The notes under the pieces: model-generated
What the model saw: the letters and a program-made list of their open reading frames with translations, nothing else
What the model was told of the DNA's origin: nothing
Database searches by the model: none
Assembly: GCF_014931395.1 (NCBI RefSeq)
Contig: NZ_CP063120.1
Location: 727,501 to 791,500, forward strand
Direction of reading: 5' to 3'
Source: Haemophilus parainfluenzae
GTDB lineage: Bacteria; Pseudomonadota; Gammaproteobacteria; Enterobacterales; Pasteurellaceae
DNA: 64,000 bases
Translations under genes and position numbers: made by a program
Shown here: positions 9,152 to 18,172 of the stretch, piece after piece
Layout: every line of letters begins with the position of its first letter
How positions within the stretch are numbered: the first letter of the stretch is position 1

Positions 9152-9781
9152 ATGAGTGCATTAGTTACATTGCTAGCTAATATCGTTGCGCCATTGCAAC
9201 GTCAATTTATTAACTTTATCCGCATTGCGATTTGTGTCGTGATGGTTTGGATTGGAGGTTTAAAAGTTTGCCAATATGAGGCAGATGGTATCGCACACTT
9301 TGTGTCAAATAGTCCTTTCTTAAGCTTCCTTTACAAAAACGGTGCAAATGAAGTGACAAATGATAAGGGTGTTTTAGTGAAAGAATATACCTTATATAAA
9401 AACCCTGAAGGCAAAATGGTCGCAAAAAATATTGAATGGCATAAAGCCAATGGCACCTATACCGCTTCTTATATTATTGGCGCAATCATTGTGACAATTG
9501 GTATTTTAGTATTAGCAGGCATTTGGTCACCAACACTAGGGCTATTTGGAGGCTTACTCACGTTTGGTATGTCGATAGTCACGCTGTCCTTCCTGATATT
9601 TACGCCAGAAACCTGGGTGCCGAATTTAGGTGGGGACTTCCCAACACCTAATTATGGCTTCCCATATCTCTCAGGTGCTGGCCGACTCGTGATTAAAGAT
9701 ATTATTATGATGGCAGGTGGCTTAGTTGCTGCAGCAGAGTGTGCGAAACGCTATTTAAATAATAAAAAACAATTTGCGTAA
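9152..9781 (+). CDS. rclC: RclC/YkgB-family inner membrane protein (DUF417)
   Basis: 209 aa. The family signature is strong: VWIGGLKVCQYEADGIAHFV near residues 34-53, SPFLSFLY, LSFLIFTPETWVP and FPYLSGAGRLVIKD near the C terminus. Four membrane segments are visible (about residues 21-40, 107-128, 131-150 and 176-195). E. coli RclC belongs to the reactive-chlorine resistance regulon, but its biochemical role is unknown. AGGAG precedes the ATG by 7 bp. No rclA, rclB or rclR neighbour is present, so it stands alone with its own terminator. Confidence 0.85.
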   Translation: MSALVTLLANIVAPLQRQFINFIRIAICVVMVWIGGLKVCQYEADGIAHFVSNSPFLSFLYKNGANEVTNDKGVLVKEYTLYKNPEGKMVAKNIEWHKANGTYTASYIIGAIIVTIGILVLAGIWSPTLGLFGGLLTFGMSIVTLSFLIFTPETWVPNLGGDFPTPNYGFPYLSGAGRLVIKDIIMMAGGLVAAAECAKRYLNNKKQFA

Positions 9782-9798
9782 TAGCTAGATTTTAAAAG

Positions 9799-9827
9799 GC
9801 TTGCTGGGATAAACGGCAAGCTTTTTT
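9799..9827 (+). terminator. rclC terminator
   Basis: GCTTGC at 9799-9804 pairs with GCAAGC at 9816-9821 and is followed by six Ts. It is nearly the same as the hairpin at 8750-8777. The next 180 bp hold only a TATAAT-like -10 at 9983-9988. Confidence 0.78.
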
Positions 9828-9845
9828 ACTAAGATATAAAAAACT
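9799..9845. repeat. Direct repeat of the rclC terminator block (copy 2)
   Basis: Partner of the copy at 8750-8798; shares GCTTGCTGGGATAAAC and AAGATATAAA in the same order. Confidence 0.65.
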
Positions 9846-10006
9846 TAGTAGTAAATAAGCAGTGATAATATTTATATACTGATAGTTATATCGTCATGAT
9901 GAAGGATATACAGAACTCACGCACCTAAAAATTTGATTACAACCTCCTCTGCTAATCAGAATGGCTTGGAACTGGTTGTCGCTATAATTGCTAATAAATT
10001 AATATC

Positions 10007-11170
10007 ATGTCTAATAATTGTAAATCTAACACTAAAAAAGAAGATGTATTAAAACTTATTTTTGGAAATTTGTCTAGCCTGGCTATTATTCTATCTATTC
10101 TAGGCTTTATATTTATTTGGATGTATTTGAGAACTATAGATAAATTGTATATTTTTTCGCAAGCAAGTTTTTCTTCTCATGGGGTATTATCTATTCCATT
10201 TTTTTTTGTAATGTTATTTACTGCTTTGAATTTGCCATCTTTAATTATTAAGGTATTATTATCAGATAAATCTGATAAATCTGATTTTGCAAATTTTTTA
10301 AGATCTAAAAAATTTTTGTACATCACAGCTCATCCTATTATAATATCGTCTTTTTTATCTTTTATGCTTTTATATTCTAACGTTCTGGATAATGTGCTTT
10401 ATGGTTATATTTTGTTTGCAGTTTCCTTTGTTTTAATTAGGTTGTTGATTTATTCATCAGAAATAAGTGAATTATTTTCAAAAAAATTTAGTTTTATAGT
10501 TTTATATTTTTTTTGTTATTTTATATCTTCTTCATTCTTTATTATTCCAACATATATATTTATTGAAATGTCAAACAATAGCACTTCTGTATTTTTTTGG
10601 TTGGTCATTTTATATTTAATATTTTTAATTGCTGGGAATTTAATTTTTTTTAATCTAGATATTGATATAGTTAAATATTTATGGGGTTCTTTTTTATTTT
10701 ATGTTGCATTATTTATCTGTCTATCTATGATAGGAGATGAATTCAAATTACAAAGAATGATATTAAAGCCTATTGGTGTTGCACAAAGCCCATCAGAAAG
10801 CGGAGGATATCTTTTGAAAAATGGAGATTTTCTAGAGTTAATAGAACGTAATAAATTCGAAAAATATGTGAATACTATTAATAAAAGAACTTATACTTAT
10901 ATTCATGGATATCTTATTCTGAATGTAGGGAATGTGAGAGTTATCTGCCCGCATGATTTTGAAAAGGAAGATAATCAGAAGTTGAATGATCAAAAATTAG
11001 ATTTCTCTAGATGTTTGAGTTTTACATCTGAAGATATTAAATTTATGAAAAGAGGTTTTCCTAAGAACTATAAAAAAGCTGATCTCAGTAAAAAAGCCAA
11101 TGATAGTAAAAAAGCCAATGATAGTAAAAAAGTTAATAATAGCAAAAAGACTGAAAATAATAAAAAATAA
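10007..11170 (+). CDS. Polytopic membrane protein of unknown function
   Basis: 387 aa, no family recognised. About seven hydrophobic segments lie between residues 15 and 245, for example LSSLAIILSILGFIFIWMYL and FFVMLFTALNLPSLIIKVLL. A soluble domain of about 100 residues follows (GGYLLKNGDFLELIERN, YTYIHGYLILNVGNVRVICP). The last 30 residues are Lys/Asn/Ser repeats of KKANDS, encoded by near-identical 18-bp units. Codon use is far more AT-rich than in the flanking core genes, suggesting transfer. No Shine-Dalgarno is obvious before the ATG. The layout could suit a sensor or an immunity-like protein, but nothing in the sequence decides it. Confidence 0.6.
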   Translation: MSNNCKSNTKKEDVLKLIFGNLSSLAIILSILGFIFIWMYLRTIDKLYIFSQASFSSHGVLSIPFFFVMLFTALNLPSLIIKVLLSDKSDKSDFANFLRSKKFLYITAHPIIISSFLSFMLLYSNVLDNVLYGYILFAVSFVLIRLLIYSSEISELFSKKFSFIVLYFFCYFISSSFFIIPTYIFIEMSNNSTSVFFWLVILYLIFLIAGNLIFFNLDIDIVKYLWGSFLFYVALFICLSMIGDEFKLQRMILKPIGVAQSPSESGGYLLKNGDFLELIERNKFEKYVNTINKRTYTYIHGYLILNVGNVRVICPHDFEKEDNQKLNDQKLDFSRCLSFTSEDIKFMKRGFPKNYKKADLSKKANDSKKANDSKKVNNSKKTENNKK

Positions 11171-11290
11171 TGACCATAAAATTTTATAGTAGTTGATTTT
11201 TTCAGAGGATTTAAACTTAGTATCAGAGAATAGTAATTTTATAAGATGGAAGACGTTTCTATTTTAGAATATTTATAATATAAATGTTAA

Positions 11291-11333
11291 AAAAGCGGTC
11301 AAAAATCACAACGAATTTTGACCGCTCTTTTTA
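11291..11333. terminator. Bidirectional terminator between the membrane protein and glpQ
   Basis: AGCGGTCAAAA at 11294-11304 pairs with TTTTGACCGCT at 11316-11326, with A and T runs on either side. This is a variant (GAGCGGTC) of the uptake-signal terminator and serves convergent genes. Confidence 0.82.
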
Positions 11334-11350
11334 TTACTTTTACTTACGTA

Positions 11351-12436
11351 TTATTTTTGTTTTTTCAAAAACTCAACGCCAGTGTCTGGGAAGTCGGTGA
11401 ATACCCCGGTTGCACCAGATTTATTCAATAACGCATCGTACATTTGATTTACGTCAGTGAAGAATTCAGGTAACGCATCTTTACGCACGGTGTATGGGTG
11501 TAATTCCACTTTGTATTGTGCGAGTTCTTTCACTAATGGGGTGTATACGATGTTACCTGGTTTAGATTTTTCTTTATCCACTAACATGTACCAACCTGGG
11601 CCAACGCCGTCAGCATATTTCACCACTTCTGCCATTGCACCTGGTTTGAACATCCAATCGTAATCGTAGTTCACCCATTTGCCTTTTGCATCTTTTTCTT
11701 CAGTTTCATGCCAGTCGGTGTATGCCACTAATTGAACAAGTTTTAAATCCATGCCCATTTTTGGTAGCAATTCGTTTTTGATTCGTTTTAACTCATTGAA
11801 GTCGAAGGTTTGTAAGTAAACCATGTCAGATTTCTTGTCGTAACCGTATTTTTTCAACACTTTAAGGGTTTCAACTGCAATGTCTTTGCCATTTTGGTGG
11901 TGGAACCAAGGTGCTTTGATTTCAGGATAGATACCCACTTTTTTACCAGTCGATTTTTCTAAACCTTGGATGAATTCGATTTCATCTTCAAAAGTGTGAA
12001 TTCTGAAATGCGATTTCCAAAGCGGGAAACGGCCTGGATATACTTGAGTTTGTTTGCCGTCTTTGGTTTCAAAGTTTTCAGTCATTTCTAAACTTTGAAT
12101 TTCTTTTAAGGTGAAGTCGATTACGTAGTAACGACCATCTTTACGATGACGATTTGGGAATTTTTTCGCGACATCAGTTAAACCATCTAAGAAGTGGTCA
12201 TGGATAACCACTAAACGGCCGTCTTTTGTCATCGCTAAGTCTTGTTCTAAGTAGTCTGCGTGTTGTGCAAATGCAAGCGCCTTAGACTCAAGTGTATGCT
12301 CTGGTAAGTAACCACTTGCACCACGGTGAGCAATGATAATTTTGTCTGATTTCATCGTGTCCACAGAAGAGTGTGCGCTACATCCTGCAAGTACGCCTGC
12401 AGCTAATAAAGAAAGCGCTAAAGTTTTGAGTTTCAT
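11351..12436 (-). CDS. glpQ: Glycerophosphodiester phosphodiesterase, lipoprotein (protein D)
   Basis: 361 aa. The lipoprotein signal MKLKTLALSLLAAGVLAGC is that of Haemophilus protein D, with Cys19 lipidated. The GDPD domain begins IIAHRGASGYLPEHTLES (catalytic His of HRG), with EQDLAMTKDGRLVVIHDH carrying the metal-binding acidic residues and second catalytic His. It hydrolyses glycerophosphodiesters such as glycerophosphocholine to G3P and the alcohol at the cell surface or periplasm. GlpT, encoded two genes upstream, imports the G3P. In H. influenzae this protein also aids choline acquisition for LPS. It lies 17 bp after the propeller gene, consistent with one transcript. Confidence 0.96.
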   Translation of the reverse strand: MKLKTLALSLLAAGVLAGCSAHSSVDTMKSDKIIIAHRGASGYLPEHTLESKALAFAQHADYLEQDLAMTKDGRLVVIHDHFLDGLTDVAKKFPNRHRKDGRYYVIDFTLKEIQSLEMTENFETKDGKQTQVYPGRFPLWKSHFRIHTFEDEIEFIQGLEKSTGKKVGIYPEIKAPWFHHQNGKDIAVETLKVLKKYGYDKKSDMVYLQTFDFNELKRIKNELLPKMGMDLKLVQLVAYTDWHETEEKDAKGKWVNYDYDWMFKPGAMAEVVKYADGVGPGWYMLVDKEKSKPGNIVYTPLVKELAQYKVELHPYTVRKDALPEFFTDVNQMYDALLNKSGATGVFTDFPDTGVEFLKKQK

Positions 12437-12453
12437 GGTGTGTTCTCCTTGAT

Positions 12454-13365
12454 TTACTTATTACATCTTGGTTTCATGTCGTAAAAATAGATTTCACTAA
12501 TTTCACGGTCATATCCTGGATAAAATCCTTTTGGCATCCCTAACACAATTTGTTTGCCTCGGTTTGCATGGACAAGCAGTTGTTTCGTTTTCGGATTCAC
12601 ATTCAAGCCTTCGACTTCGCCGACATCTCGAATGTCATTCAATGTTTTTTCTAAAACAACGCGAGCTTCATTATTTTTATCTGAAATTTCTACACGATAA
12701 ATATGATCGGGTTCTTTTTCATCCGCCGTGCCATCATCAGATGTGACGTAGAGATCACCGTTATAGGCATAAACCCCTTGAATCCATTGTGGAACAGGTT
12801 GTAAATGTACTTTACGTTTATATTTACCGGTTGAAAGATCATATTCATATAAATAACGGCCACTTTCTTCACCGACCCAAGATGCCATCCAAACTGAATT
12901 GTGAACGGTATCTACGGTGATGCCGGAAACTTCGACTTGACCTGACTCAGGATTAAAATCAACTGATCTTTTTAATGCGAGGGTTTCAGGATCGTGAATC
13001 GCAATTTGAATATTTTTACCTACGCCAGCATCAAACCATTCGGAAGAAACATAAAGTTCATTGTTGTAGATATCAATGTCGCCAATGTGATTAGCTTCTT
13101 TTTGATAGCCGACAAAAGGATCTTTATTTTCTTTAATCAGTTTTCCATCCATATCGTATTTGGCGAGCGTTTTACTACCCGATACGTATAAATATTTACC
13201 ATCAGTGGTAATCCCTTGACGTCCGTTGACTTCGAGTACTTTGTCTAATTTATAAGTATAAGCGGGGAGTGCTGAACGATAGGGCGCTTCACAAGTTTGA
13301 TTTGCGAATGCTGCATTTGTCATAACTGCCGCGCCTAACATAATGGTTAATTTATTCAATTTCAT
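12454..13365 (-). CDS. Periplasmic beta-propeller-like protein in the glpT-glpQ cluster
   Basis: 303 aa from the ATG at 13363-13365, preceded by AAGGAG 8 bp away; a GTG one codon earlier is also in frame. A Sec signal peptide ends at about residue 22 (TNAAFA). The rest has repeated blade-like units such as QGITTDGKYLYVSGSKTLAK, IDIYNNELYVSSEWF, GVYAYNGDLYVTSDDG and VEGLNVNPKTKQLLVHANRG, the spacing expected of an NHL- or SMP-30-like propeller. No catalytic signature was recognised. Its place between glpT and glpQ suggests a role in handling glycerophosphodiesters, but that is inference. Confidence 0.7.
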   Translation of the reverse strand: MKLNKLTIMLGAAVMTNAAFANQTCEAPYRSALPAYTYKLDKVLEVNGRQGITTDGKYLYVSGSKTLAKYDMDGKLIKENKDPFVGYQKEANHIGDIDIYNNELYVSSEWFDAGVGKNIQIAIHDPETLALKRSVDFNPESGQVEVSGITVDTVHNSVWMASWVGEESGRYLYEYDLSTGKYKRKVHLQPVPQWIQGVYAYNGDLYVTSDDGTADEKEPDHIYRVEISDKNNEARVVLEKTLNDIRDVGEVEGLNVNPKTKQLLVHANRGKQIVLGMPKGFYPGYDREISEIYFYDMKPRCNK

Positions 13366-13413
13366 CACATTATCTCCTTTTAAAGTGCGGTTAAAAATTC
13401 AGTTGTTTTTGTA

Positions 13414-13448
13414 ATAAAAAAGGCGGCAAGCCTTCGCCTGTCGCCTTT
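13414..13448 (-). terminator. glpT terminator
   Basis: On the minus strand AAAGGCG (13448-13442) pairs with CGCCTTTT (13425-13418), followed by a T run. It lies between glpT and the propeller gene, so part of the transcript may end here. Confidence 0.65.
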
Positions 13449-13458
13449 AATTTATAGA

Positions 13459-14901
13459 TTATTTAGTACCGTAGGTATCGCCTAATTTAGCTTTATGTTT
13501 ACCTTCTTCAACCATTACGATGAAGAGTAATAACACCGCTAAGATACCACCGCCGATCATAACGTAGAAACCGCCGTCCCAGCCGTAGTGTTGTGCTGCC
13601 CAACCGATAACAGCTGATGCTGAAACAGTACCACCTAAGTAACCGAATAAACCGGTGAAACCTGCTGCTGTACCTGCTGCTTTTTTCGGTGCTAGCTCAA
13701 GAGCATGTAAGCCGATTAACATTACAGGACCGTAGATTAAGAAACCGATTAAGGTCATTAAGATGAAGTCAGTTAATTGATATGGGTTTTCATACCAAGC
13801 TGCATAGTTTGCAAGCTCTGCTTCAGGTGTAGCTGGGTTCATCCAGTATGCTACAACTGCTGCGGTAGTTAAGATCATGAAGATGAAACCGGTTAAACCA
13901 CGTTTACCTTTGAAGACTTTATCTGATACCCAACCACATAATAATGTACCTGGAACTGCTGCTAATTCATAGATTGTGTAAGCCCATGCGGTACCTTTGA
14001 TGTTGAAGTGTTTGACTTCACTTAAGTAAACCGGAGACCATTTCAATACGCCGTAGCGGATTAAGTATACGAATACGTTAGCAATCGCGATGTACCATAA
14101 CAATTTGTTTTTCAATACATAAGTGACGAAGATTTCTTTTGTGCTTAAATCGTTTTCGTAAGTTTTTTCGTTATAGTCATCTGGGTAGTCATTACGCCAT
14201 TTTTCGATTGATGGTAAACCACAAGATTGTGGAGTATCACGCATCACGAAGTAAACTGGAATTGCACAGATCATTGCAGCAATACCCGGATAGTAGAGGG
14301 ATTGTTGCCAAATATCTTTTGCTTGTGCTTCGACACCATGAGTGCTGAAGAAGACGGCACTTGCTAATAGCACCATTGCACCTGGCATCATACCACCGAT
14401 GTTGTGCGCGGTATTCCAGATAGATACGATAGTACCGCGTTCTGATTTAGACCACCAGTGTACCATTGTACGACCACATGGAGGCCACCCCATACCTTGG
14501 AACCAACCATTTAAGAAGATCATTACCCACATGATGGCAACGCCAGAGGTTGCCCATGGGAATAAACCCATCATGGTCATACAAAGACCAGAAAGCAATA
14601 AACCAAATGGTAAGAATACGCGAGGGTTCGAACGGTCAGACATACCTGCCATTACGAACTTAGATAAACCGTAGGCAAGACCAGCCGCTGAGCCGATAAC
14701 ACCTAGTTGCGCTTTTGTGTACAAGCCCTGTTGAATTAAACCGGGTTGTGCCAAGTCAAAGTTTGCACGTACAAAATAGTAAGCGGCATAACCAAAGAAG
14801 ATCCCTGCAAACACTTGCCAACGTAAGCGTTTATACGTGGAATCAATTTTCTCCGCTGGAAGTTCCGCAATATGCGGAGCGGGTTTAAATGGTCCAAACA
14901 T
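13459..14901 (-). CDS. glpT: Glycerol-3-phosphate:phosphate antiporter
   Basis: 480 aa MFS organophosphate antiporter. The N terminus [15 protein letters not shown] and [20 protein letters not shown] match GlpT, and the family motif [19 protein letters not shown] lies near residue 133. Twelve membrane segments in two halves are visible, with the two substrate-site Arg in YYFVRANF and [13 protein letters not shown]. It swaps external G3P for internal phosphate across the inner membrane. It is divergent from glpABC, sharing a promoter region with two CRP sites. Confidence 0.96.
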   Translation of the reverse strand: MFGPFKPAPHIAELPAEKIDSTYKRLRWQVFAGIFFGYAAYYFVRANFDLAQPGLIQQGLYTKAQLGVIGSAAGLAYGLSKFVMAGMSDRSNPRVFLPFGLLLSGLCMTMMGLFPWATSGVAIMWVMIFLNGWFQGMGWPPCGRTMVHWWSKSERGTIVSIWNTAHNIGGMMPGAMVLLASAVFFSTHGVEAQAKDIWQQSLYYPGIAAMICAIPVYFVMRDTPQSCGLPSIEKWRNDYPDDYNEKTYENDLSTKEIFVTYVLKNKLLWYIAIANVFVYLIRYGVLKWSPVYLSEVKHFNIKGTAWAYTIYELAAVPGTLLCGWVSDKVFKGKRGLTGFIFMILTTAAVVAYWMNPATPEAELANYAAWYENPYQLTDFILMTLIGFLIYGPVMLIGLHALELAPKKAAGTAAGFTGLFGYLGGTVSASAVIGWAAQHYGWDGGFYVMIGGGILAVLLLFIVMVEEGKHKAKLGDTYGTK

Positions 14902-15004
14902 AATTTCTCTCCAAAATCATTTTAATTATGAGTCCACCCCCATGATGGGGATAGCGTGCATGATAAAATAAAAATAGAAATTAAAAAGAGAAATAATTCA
15001 AAAA

Positions 15005-15020
15005 TGTGATGCATTTCACA
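15005..15020. promoter_or_regulatory. CRP site, glpT-glpA intergenic (1)
   Basis: TGTGATGCATTTCACA is a perfect TGTGA-N6-TCACA palindrome, 104 bp before the glpT ATG. It would give cAMP-CRP activation. A GAATTC-centred palindrome at about 15040-15056 could be a GlpR site but matches only loosely. Confidence 0.85.
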
Positions 15021-15056
15021 AAATATTTTTTAACAAATGAGCGAATTCGAAAATTG

Positions 15057-15072
15057 TGTGATCTATCTCACA
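15057..15072. promoter_or_regulatory. CRP site, glpT-glpA intergenic (2)
   Basis: TGTGATCTATCTCACA is a second perfect CRP palindrome, 52 bp from the first. It is centred about 70 bp upstream of the likely glpA start of transcription, a classic class I activator position. Confidence 0.85.
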
Positions 15073-15099
15073 AAACAGCTTTCTTTTTCGCTCAGAATG

Positions 15100-15128
15100 T
15101 TGTGAATTTAACCGCTCTCCCATACAAT
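15100..15128 (+). promoter_or_regulatory. Probable glpA promoter
   Basis: TTGTGA at 15100-15105 and TACAAT at 15123-15128 with 17-bp spacing form a sigma-70 promoter upstream of glpA. It gives a leader of about 60 nt before the ATG at 15193. Confidence 0.65.
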
Positions 15129-15192
15129 AGCCATGGAATTTGTAACAGTTTTTACGTTTCTTTTTATTAATATTTTGGCTTTGGGGGTAACA

Positions 15193-16884
15193 ATGGGATT
15201 ATCGCCTAATATGTATCGTGATGTGGGAGATTTTTCCCCTATCTCGACGGATGTGATTATCATTGGTGGTGGTGCGACAGGTGCGGGGATTGCTCGTGAC
15301 TGTGCATTGCGTGGAATTAACTGTATTTTATTAGAGCGTCGTGATATTGCGACAGGCGCAACAGGCCGTAACCATGGTTTGTTACATAGTGGTGCGCGTT
15401 ATGCCGTAAACGATCAGGAATCAGCAGAAGAATGTATTAAAGAAAATAAAATTCTGCGCAATATCGCTCGTCACTGTGTGGATGAAACGGAAGGTTTATT
15501 TATTACCTTACCTGAAGATTCCCTTGATTATCAAAAAACCTTCATCGAAAGTTGTACCCAATCCGGTATTGAAGCTGTCGCCATTGATCCTAAACTTGCC
15601 CAAATTATGGAACCATCAGTAAACCCTGATTTAGTGGGGGCCGTTGTGGTGCCAGATGGTTCAATCGACCCTTTCCGTTTAACGGCTTCTAACGTGATGG
15701 ATGCCACCGAAAATGGCGCGAAAATGTTCACTTATTGCGAAGTGAAAAGCTTAATTCGCGAAGGTGGCAAAGTAATCGGTGTGGATGTTTACGATCACAA
15801 AAATCGCGTAAACCGTAAATTCTTTGCGCCATTAGTCGTCAATGCAGGTGGTATTTGGGGGCAAGGTATCGCAGAATATGCGGATCTCAAAATCAAAATG
15901 TTCCCGGCAAAAGGTGCATTACTTGTCATGGGGCACCGTATCAACAAAATGGTGATTAACCGTTGCCGTAAACCGGCGGATGCGGACATTCTTGTGCCAG
16001 GGGATACCATTTGTGTTATCGGTACAACCTCTAGCCGTATTCCTTACGATCAAATCGATAATATGGAAGTCACCCCAGAAGAAGTAGATATCTTATTCCG
16101 TGAAGGTGAAAAACTCGCGCCAAGCTTGCGTCATACTCGTGTATTACGTGCTTATGCCGGTGTACGTCCGTTAGTGGCGTCTGATGATGACCCATCTGGT
16201 CGTAATGTGAGTCGTGGTATCGTGTTACTTGACCACGCAGAGCGTGATGGTTTAGACGGCTTTATCACGATCACTGGCGGTAAATTAATGACTTATCGCT
16301 TAATGGCTGAATGGGCAACGGATCTGGTTTGTAAAAAACTCAACAAAACCGCACGTTGTACAACTGCTGAGCGTCCATTACCGGGTTCAACTGAAAGCCG
16401 CGCAGAAACCAATCAGAAAGTCATTTCACTTCCAAGTACGATTCGTTATTCAGCCGTGTATCGTCATGGTTCTCGCGCCACTCGTTTATTAGATAAAGAA
16501 CGTCTCGACCGTTCAATGGTGTGCGAATGTGAAGCCGTGACAGCGGGTGAAGTACGTTATGCCGTTGATGAATTAAATGTGAATAACTTAGTGGATTTAC
16601 GTCGCCGTACTCGTGTAGGTATGGGGACTTGCCAAGCTGAGCTTTGCGCATGTCGTGCAGCGGGTTTAATGAACCGTTTTGAAGTGGCAACACCTCGTCA
16701 ATCGACCACTCAATTAACCGCTTTCATGGAAGAGCGTTGGCGCGGTATTGAGCCTATTGCATGGGGTGAAGCGATTCGTGAAGCAGAATTTACTTCATGG
16801 ATGTATGGCAGTGTGTTGGGCTTAAATGATGTTCAACCGCTTGAAACTGACAAACAGCAAGGGACGGATAACAATGAATTTTGA
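15193..16884 (+). CDS. glpA: Anaerobic glycerol-3-phosphate dehydrogenase subunit A
   Basis: 563 aa from the ATG at 15193, giving [14 protein letters not shown]; an upstream in-frame ATG at 15133 lies on the promoter and is unlikely. The FAD dinucleotide-binding motif [20 protein letters not shown] is at residues 22-41, followed by [22 protein letters not shown]-terminal BFD-like Cys cluster ([12 protein letters not shown], then [11 protein letters not shown]) suggests a 2Fe-2S site. With GlpB and GlpC it oxidises G3P to dihydroxyacetone phosphate at the membrane under anaerobic conditions. Its end overlaps glpB by 11 bp. Confidence 0.95.
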   Translation: MGLSPNMYRDVGDFSPISTDVIIIGGGATGAGIARDCALRGINCILLERRDIATGATGRNHGLLHSGARYAVNDQESAEECIKENKILRNIARHCVDETEGLFITLPEDSLDYQKTFIESCTQSGIEAVAIDPKLAQIMEPSVNPDLVGAVVVPDGSIDPFRLTASNVMDATENGAKMFTYCEVKSLIREGGKVIGVDVYDHKNRVNRKFFAPLVVNAGGIWGQGIAEYADLKIKMFPAKGALLVMGHRINKMVINRCRKPADADILVPGDTICVIGTTSSRIPYDQIDNMEVTPEEVDILFREGEKLAPSLRHTRVLRAYAGVRPLVASDDDPSGRNVSRGIVLLDHAERDGLDGFITITGGKLMTYRLMAEWATDLVCKKLNKTARCTTAERPLPGSTESRAETNQKVISLPSTIRYSAVYRHGSRATRLLDKERLDRSMVCECEAVTAGEVRYAVDELNVNNLVDLRRRTRVGMGTCQAELCACRAAGLMNRFEVATPRQSTTQLTAFMEERWRGIEPIAWGEAIREAEFTSWMYGSVLGLNDVQPLETDKQQGTDNNEF

Positions 16885-18163
16885 TGTAGTGATTATTGGT
16901 GGCGGTCTTGCAGGTTTAACTTGCGGCATCGCCCTACAAGAACAAGGCAAACGTTGTGTCATTATCAATAACGGCCAAGCAGCGATTGATTTTGCATCCG
17001 GCTCATTAGATTTATTAAGCCGTTTACCAAATGGTGCGTTTGTTAAAAATATTCCTGAAAATTTGACCGCACTTGCAGCTCAATTACCACAACACCCTTA
17101 TAGCATTATGGGTGCTGAACGTGTATTAGCGAAAGCGCAAGATTTCGAGAAATTAGCGGAATCGTTAAATTTAGATTTAATTGGTTCAACCGCAGAAAAT
17201 CATCTTCGTGTGACGGGTTTAGGTAGCTTACGCGGTGCATGGCTTTCACCAAATAGTGTGCCAACCGTGCAAGGCGAAACCCCATTCCCTTATAAAAAAA
17301 TTGCGGTTTTAGGCATTGAAGGCTATCACGATTTCCAACCAGAATTATTGGCAGATAACCTTACGCTCAATCCACAATTTGCATATTGTGAAGTGAAAAC
17401 CGGCTTTTTAAATATCCCTGAATTAGATCAGTTACGTGCAAACTCTCGTGAGTTCCGCAGTGTAAACATTGCTCAAGTTTTAGAATATAAACTGAAATTT
17501 GATGATCTTGTAGCTGAAATGAAAGAAGCTGCGAAAGGCACTGAAGCCATTTTCTTGCCAGCATGTTTCGGCTTAGAAAATCAAGAGTTTATGGAGTCAC
17601 TTCGTAAAGCAACGGGCTTGCCATTATTTGAATTGCCAACTTTACCGCCTTCTTTATTAGGTATGCGTCAACGTATTCAATTACGTCATCGTTTTGAGAA
17701 ATTAGGCGGACTCATGATGAATGGTGATAGCGCATTAAAAGCGCATTTTCATGGCAACAAAGTTCGCGCTATTCAAACTCGTTTGCACGAAGAGGAAGAA
17801 ATTACAGCTGAGCATTTTGTCTTAGCTTCCGGCAGTTTCTTCAGTAAAGGTTTAGTCTCTGAATTCGATAAAATCTACGAGCCTGTATTCCATTCTGACA
17901 TCATCGGTGTGGAAGGCTTTAACGATACGGATCGTTTTACTTGGACTGATCACCGTTTCTCAAATCCACAACCGTATCAATCTGCAGGCGTGGCGATTAA
18001 TGCGCAATGCCAAGTACAAAAGAGCGGTCAATTTTTAACGAATTTATATGCGGTGGGTAATGTGATTGGTGGTTTCAATGCATTAGAACTTGGTTGTGGT
18101 TCAGGCGTGGCAGTGGTAACAGCGCTTGCTGTTGCTGATGAAATTCTTCACAACACACATTAA
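16874..18163 (+). CDS. glpB: Anaerobic glycerol-3-phosphate dehydrogenase subunit B
   Basis: 429 aa, starting at the ATG at 16874 inside the last codons of glpA, which implies translational coupling. The N-terminal FAD/NAD-binding motif is [20 protein letters not shown]. It ends [20 protein letters not shown], the usual FAD-family tail. GlpB is the smaller flavin subunit, joining the GlpA catalytic unit to GlpC. The frame can extend back to 16826 but lacks a ribosome site there. Confidence 0.94.
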   Translation: MNFDVVIIGGGLAGLTCGIALQEQGKRCVIINNGQAAIDFASGSLDLLSRLPNGAFVKNIPENLTALAAQLPQHPYSIMGAERVLAKAQDFEKLAESLNLDLIGSTAENHLRVTGLGSLRGAWLSPNSVPTVQGETPFPYKKIAVLGIEGYHDFQPELLADNLTLNPQFAYCEVKTGFLNIPELDQLRANSREFRSVNIAQVLEYKLKFDDLVAEMKEAAKGTEAIFLPACFGLENQEFMESLRKATGLPLFELPTLPPSLLGMRQRIQLRHRFEKLGGLMMNGDSALKAHFHGNKVRAIQTRLHEEEEITAEHFVLASGSFFSKGLVSEFDKIYEPVFHSDIIGVEGFNDTDRFTWTDHRFSNPQPYQSAGVAINAQCQVQKSGQFLTNLYAVGNVIGGFNALELGCGSGVAVVTALAVADEILHNTH

Positions 18164-18172
18164 GGAGGCGTT

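Noticed and set aside
15133-15192. Upstream start of glpA giving MEFVTVFTFLFINILA
   Set aside because: Only 5 bp from the -10 element and unlike known GlpA starts; the ATG at 15193 fits the family.
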